This document shows, in pieces, positions 18,109 through 27,449 of a stretch of 53,671 nucleotides of DNA. The position numbers were made by a program, and so were the translations under genes. Location: positions 1-53,671 of the forward strand of contig DKEW01000012.1 of NCBI GenBank assembly GCA_002452265.1, in the 5' to 3' direction. The notes under the pieces were generated by a model that was given only the letters and a program-made list of their open reading frames with translations, did not search any database and was not told the DNA's origin. The DNA is from Pelobacter sp. UBA6812 (lineage in GTDB: Bacteria > Desulfobacterota > Desulfuromonadia > Desulfuromonadales > Syntrophotaleaceae). Every line of letters begins with the position of its first letter. Positions within the stretch are counted from its first letter, which is position 1.

Positions 18109-18728
18109 ATGGGATACGTGGCATTATTTATGATTGCGATGGTGTTTTGTTCGACAGCCGGCGCGCAAATCTCGCTTATTACAGCCAGGTTCTCGCACAC
18201 TTTGGGGAACCGCCATTGTTGGATGAATGCAGCCCCAGCGCCGATTTGTGCCACACTTATGCCAGTCTTGATGTTTTTCATAAGCTCCTTGGTCCGGCAC
18301 GGGTAGCAGAGGCTCAGGATTTCGCACGGACTATTGATATCCAAAGCTTATTGCCTCTCATGGTTCCTGAACAGGGGATACCGCAGGTGCTTGATCGATT
18401 GGGTAAGCAAATGGTTCTGGCGCTTGCCACAAACCGGGGACGCAGTGTTTATTCGATACTGGACCTCTTTCAGATGCGAAGTTGCTTTAATGCGGTGGTT
18501 ACTTCCGAGGATGTGCAACGTCCTAAGCCTTCGCCTGATATGCTTCTGCTTGCATTGGAACAACTTGGTCTTAGGCCTGAGCAAGCGTTGTTTGTCGGTG
18601 ATTCTGAGTTGGACCGTCAGGCTGCAGGGTTGGCTGGATTGCGATTCGTGGCGTATAAGGGGTTGGTTGATGGTGATCTGGTTATCTATGAACACCAGGA
18701 ATTGGAGACCTTGTTGGGATTGGTTTGA
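18105..18728 (+). CDS. HAD-family phosphatase (Gph-like)
   Basis: This 207-residue haloacid dehalogenase-type hydrolase has motif I YDCDGVLFDSRR (nucleophile Asp at about residue 10), motif II LALATNRGR, a motif III lysine in VQRPKPSPDMLL, and motif IV FVGDSELDRQAA. The cap is helical, as in phosphoglycolate phosphatases. The substrate is unknown. ATG 18105 overlaps the lgt stop, so the two are cotranscribed. A longer frame from 18009 lies inside lgt and is not used. Confidence 0.88.
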   Translation: MNGIRGIIYDCDGVLFDSRRANLAYYSQVLAHFGEPPLLDECSPSADLCHTYASLDVFHKLLGPARVAEAQDFARTIDIQSLLPLMVPEQGIPQVLDRLGKQMVLALATNRGRSVYSILDLFQMRSCFNAVVTSEDVQRPKPSPDMLLLALEQLGLRPEQALFVGDSELDRQAAGLAGLRFVAYKGLVDGDLVIYEHQELETLLGLV

Positions 18729-18809
18729 TTAAATAATCGGTTTTCATGGACAACGAAAGTGCAGAGTGTCTATTAGAAATAGCGGGGAAGGGAAGGGCGC
18801 TACGGTTTG

Positions 18810-19229
18810 TCAATGAAGAGTTTTCTCCATTTCCAATACATGGCCGTCTTTAAGTTTGCGGTAGATTACTCTGTCCATGATGGTGCGAATGATGAAAATT
18901 CCGCGACCATGTTCCTCCAGGCAGGCTGTATCCGGCGGTGCCAGGGTGCAGAGATCGAATCCCTGTCCTTGGTCGTAAACTTTAATTGTCAGTTTGTGGC
19001 GTATAAGTGTGATGGTGATACGTACTTCCGTCGAGGTAGGTTCTTTGGCATGCTGAATGGCATTGGCCATGGCCTCGGTCAAAACCAGGTTGATGTGGTA
19101 TGCAAGTTCCTCACGGTCACCTGTAAAACGGTCCAGGGATCGTGCCATGGATTCGCCTATTTGTCCGACGAGCCCCAGATACCTGGTTTCCTTGGGGAGT
19201 GTAATGTCCAGTTCGATCCTTTCGCTCAT
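18810..19229 (-). CDS. Anti-sigma-type serine kinase (RsbW-like ATPase)
   Basis: This 139-residue protein has a GHKL ATP-binding domain. The N box is LVLTEAMANAIQHA (about residues 47-60), the G1 box is YDQGQGFD, and the G2 box is EEHGRGIFII. Such kinases hold a sigma factor, or another partner, and phosphorylate a STAS antagonist. The STAS gene lies 16 bases upstream on the same strand, forming a partner-switch pair. No sigma factor or RsbU-type phosphatase gene is adjacent, so the output is unknown. It is convergent with the HAD gene. Confidence 0.88.
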   Translation of the reverse strand: MSERIELDITLPKETRYLGLVGQIGESMARSLDRFTGDREELAYHINLVLTEAMANAIQHAKEPTSTEVRITITLIRHKLTIKVYDQGQGFDLCTLAPPDTACLEEHGRGIFIIRTIMDRVIYRKLKDGHVLEMEKTLH

Positions 19230-19245
19230 TGAGCCTCCGCGAACA

Positions 19246-19587
19246 TCAGGGATGAAAGCTGGCTAACGCATCCTCGGTATTGGGAAAGATTTCGAATACG
19301 CGATGCAGTCTGGTTAACTCGAACATGGATTGTACCTGAGGCTGCAGTCCCGCAAGTTTGAGGCTGCCGTTTCTGGCGCTGGCATTTTTAAACCCGGACA
19401 CCAACGCCCCCAGACCGGAAGAATCGACAAAACGCACTCCTTCCAAATTGATTACCATGTTGTTCTTTCCGTCCTCAAAAAGGGACAAAAGACGGGTTTT
19501 TAAATCAGTGCTGTTGTGTGCGTCAAGGCGTTCCTCCGCGACGGAAATCAGTACGATGTTTCCCTGTTCGTTGACTTGAATATTCAT
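19246..19587 (-). CDS. STAS-domain anti-sigma factor antagonist
   Basis: This 113-residue single STAS domain has the phospho-acceptor motif RFVDSSGLGALVSGF (serine at about residue 57), which the RsbW-like kinase would phosphorylate. The start at 19585-19587 (MNIQVNEQGN) fits the family. An open frame 30 codons longer has no family-like sequence. It is first in a two-gene unit with the kinase. Confidence 0.88.
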   Translation of the reverse strand: MNIQVNEQGNIVLISVAEERLDAHNSTDLKTRLLSLFEDGKNNMVINLEGVRFVDSSGLGALVSGFKNASARNGSLKLAGLQPQVQSMFELTRLHRVFEIFPNTEDALASFHP

Positions 19588-19834
19588 CTCCGTACTCCCG
19601 GTTTTTTTGTCAGCTGCCTTGAACCGATCAGTTGCAATAATACCATGTTTCCCAACTATCAAGTAAATCGGTGGCAATCCGTCTTGTAAACAGGATCCTG
19701 AACGACTGGTCCTGCCTTTAAATTCAGGCTCTTTGTCGCGTCATGTTGGCTTAACGCAGGCACGGCACGCAGTGTCCCACTTTGCCAGTAACCAGGTTTT
19801 TCAGAATTAATTACGACGATTAACCCATTAATCG

Positions 19835-21400
19835 CTAGGCCTGGTCTGCCAGTGTGCATAGGACTTGCGCGACTATTTGGGATGTTTCGACATTGCCGTC
19901 GACATGTAATACATGTGGTTCTTCTCCGATCGGATCGAAAGCACGTGCCTGCTGGTCATAAAGTGCGCGCCTCCCGTCGGAAGCATCCAAACCCCGGCTT
20001 TGGCGGTTGTCGAGTCGTTGCAGAGCCACTTCACGATCGCACGTTACAGCAATGGTCCATGTCGGTTGCCCGATTTGTTCGGCGGTAAAACGAAATCTTG
20101 CACGGTCTTCACGGTTGGCAAAACTGGCGTCGACTATGACGGTTCGTCCAATTTTCAAGAATTGCAGGGCATGTTTAAGGAGCTGGTCATAAGTGGCCCG
20201 GCTGGCACTTGGACTGTAGATGCCCTGTTGGAAAGCTTCATTGCAGCGCTGTTGCGAGTCAATGTCCGCAAGCTCCTTCCGCATCTCGTCCGATCGCAAT
20301 AACTCTGCACCGAGAGAGGTTGCCAGTTGTCTGGCAATGGTAGTTTTGCCTACGCCCATAAGACCACTGATAAGGATCAATTTTGGCGCCCGGCACAGGT
20401 AACCCAAGGCCTGGTTGAAGTATCTCTTGGCTCGCCCTTGAGCTGCCATGCGGTTGCCTTCATCCGCATTCGAATCGTTGCTCAAAAACGATTCAACTTT
20501 GCCGCGGACGTATGCCCGGTAAACTTGATAAAAGGGGAGCAGCAGTTCCGTGTCTTTGGTTCGGCCAATAACCTCAAGATAGTTGTCGCGGACAACGGTC
20601 GCCAGGTCCTGGCGTCCCCTTAGTTCCAAGTCCATCAGTAAAAATGCCAGGTCGGCAAGCACATCGGCTATGCGGAACCTACGGTTGAACTCGATGCAGT
20701 CGTAGATGGCGATAGCGCCATCCAGAAAACATATATGTTCACAGTGCAGGTCGCCGTGCCCGTCTCGCACCCACCCCTGGACTTCGCGTCTGCGAAACAG
20801 CTCGGCTTGTTGCTCTTCAAAGTCGAGGACATAGCGCTTCAGGTAGTCGAAAGTGTTTTGGGAGATGGTCTTACCGATAAACGGTTCGGTTTGAATGAAA
20901 TTTTCCTGCCAGTTGGTTTTTACCACCTCCAGATGAGGATCGTCGGCACCCGGACCGTAGCTTTCCAATTGTTGATAACGCTCGGCAATATGTTGTGCCA
21001 GAACGGCCATTCGGTCGCACAGAGAAGGATCGTTTTTGGCCAGCAACTGCGGCAACATGGATTCTTCGGGCAGGCGCTTCATCATGACTGCGTATTCGAT
21101 CGTTTGACCTGGGCCTTCGATGGTGATACGGCCGTCATGGTCGCGAATTTCAACCACGCCCACATAGACCCCTTCACTGAAACGCTGATTGAGCCGCACT
21201 TCTTCCTTGCAGAAAAAATAACGTTTTTCAAGGGTCGTGAAGTCGAGGAAACCGAAGTCAACCGGTTTTTTGATTTTGTAGACCCGGTCTCCAACAAAAT
21301 ATATTCGCGAAATATGAGTTTCTTTAAAGGTTATTTCCGTCTGATCGGTGTTGTAGGTTTGAGGCTGCAGCAGGGCTTTATGCAGGGTTTGTGAATCCAT
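19835..21400 (-). CDS. Two-domain protein: APH-like kinase plus P-loop ATPase
   Basis: This 521-residue protein joins two modules. Residues about 1-300 resemble aminoglycoside-phosphotransferase-type kinases, with KIKKPVDFGFLDF near the start and the catalytic loop GHGDLHCEHI (about 215-224) followed by YDCIEFN. Residues about 335-521 are a P-loop kinase domain with Walker A GLMGVGKTT (about 343-351) and LLRSDEMRKEL, like gluconate kinase or zeta-toxin-like phosphotransferases. The family is widespread but its substrate is unknown, and it is not evidence of drug resistance. The ATG at 21398-21400 has GGAGATCGT upstream. The frame extends further but without a ribosome site. Confidence 0.85.
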   Translation of the reverse strand: MDSQTLHKALLQPQTYNTDQTEITFKETHISRIYFVGDRVYKIKKPVDFGFLDFTTLEKRYFFCKEEVRLNQRFSEGVYVGVVEIRDHDGRITIEGPGQTIEYAVMMKRLPEESMLPQLLAKNDPSLCDRMAVLAQHIAERYQQLESYGPGADDPHLEVVKTNWQENFIQTEPFIGKTISQNTFDYLKRYVLDFEEQQAELFRRREVQGWVRDGHGDLHCEHICFLDGAIAIYDCIEFNRRFRIADVLADLAFLLMDLELRGRQDLATVVRDNYLEVIGRTKDTELLLPFYQVYRAYVRGKVESFLSNDSNADEGNRMAAQGRAKRYFNQALGYLCRAPKLILISGLMGVGKTTIARQLATSLGAELLRSDEMRKELADIDSQQRCNEAFQQGIYSPSASRATYDQLLKHALQFLKIGRTVIVDASFANREDRARFRFTAEQIGQPTWTIAVTCDREVALQRLDNRQSRGLDASDGRRALYDQQARAFDPIGEEPHVLHVDGNVETSQIVAQVLCTLADQA

Positions 21401-21488
21401 ACGATCTCCATAGCAAAATCTATAATATTCCAATGACTTTAACATATTGCGGATTTCTGTAAAGGCTTTTGTCGCGGGGGTAAAGTGA

Positions 21489-21517
21489 TTGACGGTGCTT
21501 ATATGGTATGATAATTT
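21489..21517 (+). promoter_or_regulatory. Candidate promoter for the TPR lipoprotein operon
   Basis: TTGACG at 21489-21494 and TAATTT at 21512-21517 are separated by 17 bases. They lie in the divergent gap before the TPR gene. The -10 match is modest. Confidence 0.35.
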
Positions 21518-21627
21518 CATTGGGTTTTTTCCTTCGGTGGCTTTGTCCTGATCACAGTATTTTTCGGCACCGTTTCCCCTGTGCTGTTACGCTTCCTTTT
21601 TTTCCTCTGCCTCTGTGGGGGGCTCTG

Positions 21628-23337
21628 ATGTCCAAGCGGTGGTTACCGTTTTTGCTGGTTTTTTCTACTTTATTAGGGTGTTTGTCAACATCCTTGCCGG
21701 GACAGGCTGTGCCTAAAGAAGAGCAGGGTATGCCTTCTCGAGTGCAGACGCCGGCTTATGGTAAAGCACTTTTCCATTATGCCAGGGCCCGATTGTATGC
21801 CTTGGACAATCACCTTCCCGAAGCGGTCGAGGCCCTCAATAAAGCTATAAAACTGGATCCACGTTCGTCATATCTACGCATGATTATGGCCGAATTGCAA
21901 TTGGCGCTGGGTGATGAGGAACAAGCCGTGCGGTCGGTTGAAGACGCCCTTATTCAAGACCCGGATTATACCGATGCCCATCTGTTGCTGGGTAACTTGC
22001 TGTTGAATCGACAGGATTTCAAGGGGGCCATCCAGCACCTGAACCGGGCGGTTGAACTCGATCCATCGCAGGAAAAAATTTATCTTCAGCTGGCTGTGGC
22101 CTATGTGCGTGTTGGAGATACCGATGGAGCTATTGCGATTCTGAAGCGTCAGTTGACCCAGAATCCGCAATCCGTGTCTGCCCGAATCGCTCTGGCGAGG
22201 CTTTATCTGCAGCTGCGTCTAACCTCGTTGGCGGAGCAAACTTATTCCGAATTTATTGATCAACATCCCCTTGAATCTCAAGGGTATGCCGAGTTGGCGC
22301 GGCTTTACCAGAGTCTTGGTAAGGGTGAAAAAGCCCTGGCTACCATCAGACGGGGTATAGCCGCTAATCCTTCCGAGGATGGCATGCGTTATCAGTTGGT
22401 GAGGGTTTTGGTCGAGTTGGGTCAGATCGATCAAGCACTTGACGAATTGCACATCATGTTGGAGGAGAATCCGGAACGGACAGAAGCCCAACGGTTGCTC
22501 GGGCTACTGCTGATTGAAAAAAGTGACTGGACGGCAGCCGGTAAAGCCTTTCAACAATTACTGGCACTAGATCCATTGAACGATCAAGGTTTGTTTTACC
22601 TTGGATTGGTACGTGAAAATCAGGAACTCTGGCCCGACGCTATTGCTGTATTTGAAAAAATCCCCTCGGATTCGGATTTTTTCCCTGATGCCACCAGCCA
22701 CCTTGGGTATCTTTATTATCGGGCCGGAAAGATCGATAAGGCCATTCAGATACTTGAAACCCGTCTGCAAAATATGGAAGGCCGATCGCAATTATTTACT
22801 TTTCTCGCCAGCCTGTATGAAGAAAAAAACGATATGGACAAGGCAGGGGGCTGGTTGAAAAAAGGTCTGGAGGTTTTCCCTAAATCTGCGGATCTGTATT
22901 ATCATCGCGGTTTGCTGCTTGAACGTCAGGGAGACCGAAAAAGTGCCTTGGCGGATATGTATCGCGTTATCGAACTGGACGACGAATATTATGAGGCGAT
23001 GAATTTCATTGCCTACAGTTATGCCGAGCAAGGTGAACAGCTTGAAGAAGCCCTCAAACTTGCCCGCCGTGCGCTCGAGTTAAATAACGAAGGACACATT
23101 GTCGATACCCTTGGTTGGGTTTTGTTTAAAATGGGGCGTTTCAGCGAAGCCCGAGGTGAACTCGAGACTGCAGCGGCTCTCCTGCCCAATGATGCGCTGG
23201 TACTTGAGCATCTTGGAGACCTTTATATTGAACTTCAACTACCGGACAAGGCTTTTGCCATGTATAGCCGGGCATTAAAACAGAGTCCCGATAATGAGCA
23301 ACTTCGCAAAAAACTACAGCAGCTTGCACCTCGATAA
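21628..23337 (+). CDS. TPR-repeat lipoprotein
   Basis: This 569-residue protein starts with a lipoprotein signal, RWLPFLLVFSTLLGC (cysteine at about residue 18). It should therefore be anchored to the outer membrane or cell surface. The rest is a long row of about twelve to thirteen tetratricopeptide repeats of 34 residues with the usual W/L/G/Y/A/P pattern, for example AIQHLNRAVELDPSQEKIYL. Such arrays bind partner proteins, and no catalytic motif is seen. Start ATG 21628 has GTGGGGGG upstream. The next lipoprotein gene overlaps its 3' end. Confidence 0.88.
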   Translation: MSKRWLPFLLVFSTLLGCLSTSLPGQAVPKEEQGMPSRVQTPAYGKALFHYARARLYALDNHLPEAVEALNKAIKLDPRSSYLRMIMAELQLALGDEEQAVRSVEDALIQDPDYTDAHLLLGNLLLNRQDFKGAIQHLNRAVELDPSQEKIYLQLAVAYVRVGDTDGAIAILKRQLTQNPQSVSARIALARLYLQLRLTSLAEQTYSEFIDQHPLESQGYAELARLYQSLGKGEKALATIRRGIAANPSEDGMRYQLVRVLVELGQIDQALDELHIMLEENPERTEAQRLLGLLLIEKSDWTAAGKAFQQLLALDPLNDQGLFYLGLVRENQELWPDAIAVFEKIPSDSDFFPDATSHLGYLYYRAGKIDKAIQILETRLQNMEGRSQLFTFLASLYEEKNDMDKAGGWLKKGLEVFPKSADLYYHRGLLLERQGDRKSALADMYRVIELDDEYYEAMNFIAYSYAEQGEQLEEALKLARRALELNNEGHIVDTLGWVLFKMGRFSEARGELETAAALLPNDALVLEHLGDLYIELQLPDKAFAMYSRALKQSPDNEQLRKKLQQLAPR

Positions 23338-24115
23338 CATATTTGGCAGTTTTCGGCTCTGGTTGAAGCTGGTATTGCTTGCAGCGGTTTTTCTTGTAAG
23401 TTGTGCTCCGGTGCGGCCGCCTGCACCGACCCTTGCACCTGTGTCCGCAGGTGAACTTTTGCAGTTGCTCAGGACTCAGGGCCAGCGTTTTCAGACCCTG
23501 CAGGGAACCGTTTCAGTGAAGATGACTCGTGATGGTGAGCGGCACAGTGTCAAACAGGTTTTACTGCTGCAGCGGCCGGATATGTTCCGTGCAGAGGTGC
23601 TGGGACCTTTCGGACAGCCTGTCATGACCGTGGCTTCTGCCGATGACCGCCTGTCCGCATTTATCCCCGGCGAGGCTCGGTTTTATTCGGGGCCGGCAAC
23701 ATCGGAAAATCTTTATCGGCTGGTGCGTCTGCCGCTTGAGGTGAAGCAACTGGTCCAATTCGTTTTTTGCGATGTGCCGCTGTTGCCGGAATCATCCGGT
23801 GAAGTCACGATAAGGGATGGTTTCTATCTTATCAACCGGCAAAGTGCCGACGGTCGACGTCAGGAACTGCGTTTCGACGAGCAGCGGCGTTTGCGGCAGG
23901 TTCGGTATTTTTCAAACCAGAACGAATTGCTGCTGGCAAGCTATGATGATCTGAGGGATGAAGACGGCCTGCCGCTGTCCCTGCGTCTGAAGCTTCCCGC
24001 GGACGATATGGAAGTTGAGTTGGTGTGGCGTGACGTGCGCTCCAATGGAGAAATCCTGTCGAGCCGTTTTCATCTGGCACCGCCTCCCGGGGCGCAGGTG
24101 CTGGCCTTGCCATAA
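23294..24115 (+). CDS. LolB/DUF4292-like outer-membrane lipoprotein
   Basis: This 273-residue protein has a hydrophobic stretch LVLLAAVFLVSC, with a lipobox cysteine at about residue 37. A beta-rich domain resembling LolB/DUF4292 follows, containing LQGTVSVKMTRDG, VLGPFGQPVMTVA and FIPGEARFY. LolB inserts lipoproteins in the outer membrane, and the present protein may do this or simply share the fold. The 23-residue stretch before the signal helix is long. The ATG overlaps the TPR gene by 44 bases with only a weak ribosome site, so a later start remains possible. Confidence 0.75.
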   Translation: MSNFAKNYSSLHLDNIFGSFRLWLKLVLLAAVFLVSCAPVRPPAPTLAPVSAGELLQLLRTQGQRFQTLQGTVSVKMTRDGERHSVKQVLLLQRPDMFRAEVLGPFGQPVMTVASADDRLSAFIPGEARFYSGPATSENLYRLVRLPLEVKQLVQFVFCDVPLLPESSGEVTIRDGFYLINRQSADGRRQELRFDEQRRLRQVRYFSNQNELLLASYDDLRDEDGLPLSLRLKLPADDMEVELVWRDVRSNGEILSSRFHLAPPPGAQVLALP

Positions 24116-25776
24116 TGCTTCCTTCCCGGAATCAGGCCGTCAGGAGACGTTTGTTGATGTATCTGTTTTACATTTTATTGTTCGGTTTGAGCCTGCTGTG
24201 GGGATGCGACCGCCAGCAAACCACCATGGTAGAGGATAGCGGACAACAGCAACTTCCAGACTATGGCGACACGCTTATGATGGGCAGCATTGGTGAACCG
24301 AGTAATCTGCTGCCGGTGCTTGCTTCTGATTCAGCCTCCAGCGACATCAACGGCCTGGTATACAACGGTCTGCTGCGTTACGACAAAAACTTGCAGCTCG
24401 AAGCTGAGCTGGCCCGCTCATGGGATATTTCGCCGGATAACCTCACCATCACCTTTCATTTGCGCAACGATGTCCGTTGGCACGATGGACACCCGCTCAC
24501 GGCGGATGATGTGTTGTTCACCTACCGATTGCTTGTCGACCCGTCTGTGCCGACCGCTTATGCCGATCGCTACTTGCAGGTCGTCAAAGCCGAGGCGCCC
24601 GATCCCTATACGTTTCGCGTTACCTACAGCCAGCCTTTGGCCAGTGCCCTTATCAGCTGGATGTTTCCAATCCACCCTAAACATCTTCTCGAAGGTACCG
24701 ACATTACCACGAGTCCCTTGGCACGGGCGCCGGTGGGCACCGGACCGTACCGGTTTGTGGAGTGGAAGTCGGGTGAGAAAGTGGTGCTGGAAGCCAATGC
24801 GGATTATTTCGAAGGGCAGCCTTATATCCATCGGGTGGTTTATCGCATCATTCCCGACCCTTCCACCATGTTTCTGGAGTTGCGTTCTGGCGGTCTGGAT
24901 TTAATGAATCTGACACCACTACAATATGCGCGGCAGACCGATACCCTGGCTTTCAAGCGCCGCTTCGAAAAGTACCGCTATCTCGATTTTTCCTATACCT
25001 ACCTGGGATTTAACCTGCGACGCCCCCTTTTTCAAGATGTTCGCGTGCGCCGGGCATTAGCCCATGCTCTGAATAAACAGGAACTGGTCGATGGGGTACT
25101 GCTCGGCCTCGGTACGGCAGCTACCGGCCCCTATAAGCCCGGCACCTGGCCTTACAATTCCCATGTCCGCCATTACGAATACAATCCCGTCAAGGCCCGC
25201 CAGCTGCTGGCCGAAGCCGGCTGGCATGACAGCGATGGCGATGGTGTGCTCGATCGGGGTGGACAACCTTTTGCGTTTACCATCGTTACCAGTCAGGGTA
25301 GCGACGCCCGGACCAAGTCGGGAGAAATTATCCAGCGAAGGTTACAGGAGGTGGGTGTATCGGTAAAACTGCGGGTTATCGAGTGGGCTTCCTTCATCAA
25401 GGAGTTCATTAACCCCGGTGACTTCGATGCCACGATCCTTGGCTGGACGATCCCGCCCGACCCCGATAGTTTCGCTGTCTGGCATTCAAGTAAGACCGGA
25501 GTTGGCGAACTTAATTTTATTGGTTTTAAAAATGCCGAGGTCGACAGGTTGCTGGAGGAAGGACGCCATACCCTCGATCAGCAACAGCGCAAACGGATTT
25601 ACGACCGTTTTCAGGAAATTTTGGCCGAACAACAGCCCTATGTTTTTCTTTACGTTCCCGACAGTTTGCCCGTGGTGGCCAAACGTTTTCATGGCATTGA
25701 GCCGGCACCGGCCGGTATCATGCACAATTTTATTCACTGGTATGTGCCTCGCGATCAGCAAAAATACCAGCGTTGA
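24115..25776 (+). CDS. Peptide ABC transporter substrate-binding lipoprotein
   Basis: This 553-residue member of the SBP_bac_5 (DppA/OppA) family probably captures peptides, or possibly another small ligand, in the periplasm. A signal with lipobox LLWGC lies near residues 26-30, then the typical opening LMMGSIGEPSNLLPVL. Family stretches include WHDGHPLTADDVLFTYRLL, PVGTGPYRFVEW and VRRALAHALNKQELV. ATG 24115 overlaps the previous stop (TAATG). A second ATG at 24157 is also possible. Permease genes follow at 25790 and 27450, but no ATPase gene is present in this window. Confidence 0.93.
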   Translation: MLPSRNQAVRRRLLMYLFYILLFGLSLLWGCDRQQTTMVEDSGQQQLPDYGDTLMMGSIGEPSNLLPVLASDSASSDINGLVYNGLLRYDKNLQLEAELARSWDISPDNLTITFHLRNDVRWHDGHPLTADDVLFTYRLLVDPSVPTAYADRYLQVVKAEAPDPYTFRVTYSQPLASALISWMFPIHPKHLLEGTDITTSPLARAPVGTGPYRFVEWKSGEKVVLEANADYFEGQPYIHRVVYRIIPDPSTMFLELRSGGLDLMNLTPLQYARQTDTLAFKRRFEKYRYLDFSYTYLGFNLRRPLFQDVRVRRALAHALNKQELVDGVLLGLGTAATGPYKPGTWPYNSHVRHYEYNPVKARQLLAEAGWHDSDGDGVLDRGGQPFAFTIVTSQGSDARTKSGEIIQRRLQEVGVSVKLRVIEWASFIKEFINPGDFDATILGWTIPPDPDSFAVWHSSKTGVGELNFIGFKNAEVDRLLEEGRHTLDQQQRKRIYDRFQEILAEQQPYVFLYVPDSLPVVAKRFHGIEPAPAGIMHNFIHWYVPRDQQKYQR

Positions 25777-25789
25777 CTGAGAATATGCC

Positions 25790-26764
25790 ATGTTTGCCCA
25801 AATAACCAAACGCCTGATCATGATGGTGCCGCTGCTTCTGGGGATTACCCTGATCTCTTTTGTCGTCATTCATCTTGCTCCGGGCGAACCGACCGACTTG
25901 CAGACCCAACTTAATCCTGAGGTCAGCTCTGAATTGCGTGAACGGTTGCGCGCTCAGTACGATCTGGACAAGCCGCTGATTGTCCAGTACGGCAAGTGGC
26001 TGGGGCGTCTGGCGCATCTGGATTTTGGCGAATCTTTTGTGCAGGATCGCCGACCCGTGGCGGCAAAGATTGCCGAACGCCTGCCGGTTACCATTATGAT
26101 CAATCTGTTGTCCATCGGCCTTATCCTGCTGATCGCCATACCGCTGGGAGTGCTGTCGGCGGTGAAACGTAACTCGCTGTTCGACCGTTTCACCACGGTT
26201 TTCGTATTTGTCGGTTTTGCCACCCCGTCGTTTTGGCTGGCCTTGTTGCTGATGGATTTCTTCGGAGTGCGTCTTGGGTTGTTTCCCATTGCCGGGCTCA
26301 AATCCCTGGGGTATGAGTATCTGAGCCTCGGGCGGCAGATCGCTGATGTGCTGCACCACTTGGTTTTGCCGGTCTTTGTATCGGCTTTTGGGGGCCTGGC
26401 CGGATTTTCGCGCTATATGCGCGGCAATATGCTCGAGGTGGTGCGTCAGGACTATATCCTTACCGCCAGAGCTAAAGGTTTGTCGGAACGCGTGGTTATT
26501 TACCGGCATGCGCTGCATAATGCACTGCTGCCCGTGATTACCATACTGGGACTGTCAGTGCCGGGACTTATCGGTGGCAGTGTTATTTTCGAGACGATTT
26601 TTGCCATCCCTGGAATGGGCAAAATGTTTTACGATGGCGTTATGATGCGGGACTACCCATTGATCATGGGGGTGCTGGTGATCGGTGCTGTTCTGACATT
26701 GTTCGGCAACCTGATTGCCGACCTTGCCTATGCCATGGCTGATCCCAGAATCCGGCGGCGTTGA
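25790..26764 (+). CDS. Peptide ABC transporter permease, DppB type
   Basis: This 324-residue inner-membrane permease has about six helices. The ATPase-contact motif is LEVVRQDYILTARAKGLSERVV (EAA-type loop) near residues 215-235. N-terminal KRLIMMVPLLLGITLISFVVIH and PGEPTD are family-typical. It sits 13 bases after the binding-protein gene. Its usual DppC partner is not next to it: an MshEN-like gene separates the two permeases. Confidence 0.94.
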   Translation: MFAQITKRLIMMVPLLLGITLISFVVIHLAPGEPTDLQTQLNPEVSSELRERLRAQYDLDKPLIVQYGKWLGRLAHLDFGESFVQDRRPVAAKIAERLPVTIMINLLSIGLILLIAIPLGVLSAVKRNSLFDRFTTVFVFVGFATPSFWLALLLMDFFGVRLGLFPIAGLKSLGYEYLSLGRQIADVLHHLVLPVFVSAFGGLAGFSRYMRGNMLEVVRQDYILTARAKGLSERVVIYRHALHNALLPVITILGLSVPGLIGGSVIFETIFAIPGMGKMFYDGVMMRDYPLIMGVLVIGAVLTLFGNLIADLAYAMADPRIRRR

Positions 26765-26847
26765 TACCGGCCGTTCGCAGGGGGGGCTGTAAAGCCGATC
26801 ATCGGTGGGCCGGATCATGTTTTCGCGTGTAGTTGGGAGGTGGCGCG

Positions 26848-27447
26848 ATGGGAATAAAAAAAGCGAAGCTGGGCACGTTGTTGCTTGACTCCGGGTTAGT
26901 CAGTGAACGGGAGTTGAGCGCTGCTCTGTGTTATCAGAAAAACCAACGTTGTCTGCTGGGGGCTTCGCTGGTCAAGCTCGGGTTTCTTTCCGAGGATCGG
27001 TTGCTTGATTTTCTTGAACGTACTTTGCAGTTGGAGCGCGTAGATCTCGACAACTTTATCCCTGATGCAGACGCTCTTGCCATGGTGCCTGAGGAACGTG
27101 CCTTGGCTTTTACGGTTTTCCCTCTGGAGCGTTGTCGCTTCCAGGGTGGACCTGTTTTACGCATGGCTATGGCTGATCCCTCTAACCTCACTGTTATCGA
27201 TGCCCTCGAATTCATGACCGGCCTTGGCATTCAACCGGTGCTAGCTTCGGAGTTTGCCATTCATCGAGCCATTGAACGGGGCTATCGTCAGGATGGCAAA
27301 CTTGAATCTGTTCAAGATGCTTCCTTAAGTCACCAAAGTAACGAAAAAACAATGATATCGGTTGATAAATTTAATAAATTGGTTGATGTTCTGCAGGCCA
27401 AAGGATTGTTAACCGCAACCGATCTAGCTCTGCTGGACAAGGAATGA
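26848..27447 (+). CDS. MshEN-like domain protein, possible c-di-GMP receptor
   Basis: This 199-residue soluble protein resembles the N-terminal domain of type II secretion/pilus ATPases (MshEN, T2SSE_N) without the ATPase. Two copies of the motif LGxxLxxxGxxxxxxLxxxL are visible: KLGTLLLDSGLVSERELSAA at residues about 7-26, and LLGASLVKLGFLSEDRLLDF after it. Motifs of this type bind c-di-GMP in MshE. The first copy has Lys where Arg is usual and keeps the later Gln. The second copy lacks both, so binding is unproven. ATG 26848 has GGGAGGTGG upstream. It lies between the two permease genes, and its stop overlaps the next frame. Confidence 0.75.
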   Translation: MGIKKAKLGTLLLDSGLVSERELSAALCYQKNQRCLLGASLVKLGFLSEDRLLDFLERTLQLERVDLDNFIPDADALAMVPEERALAFTVFPLERCRFQGGPVLRMAMADPSNLTVIDALEFMTGLGIQPVLASEFAIHRAIERGYRQDGKLESVQDASLSHQSNEKTMISVDKFNKLVDVLQAKGLLTATDLALLDKE

Positions 27448-27449
27448 AC

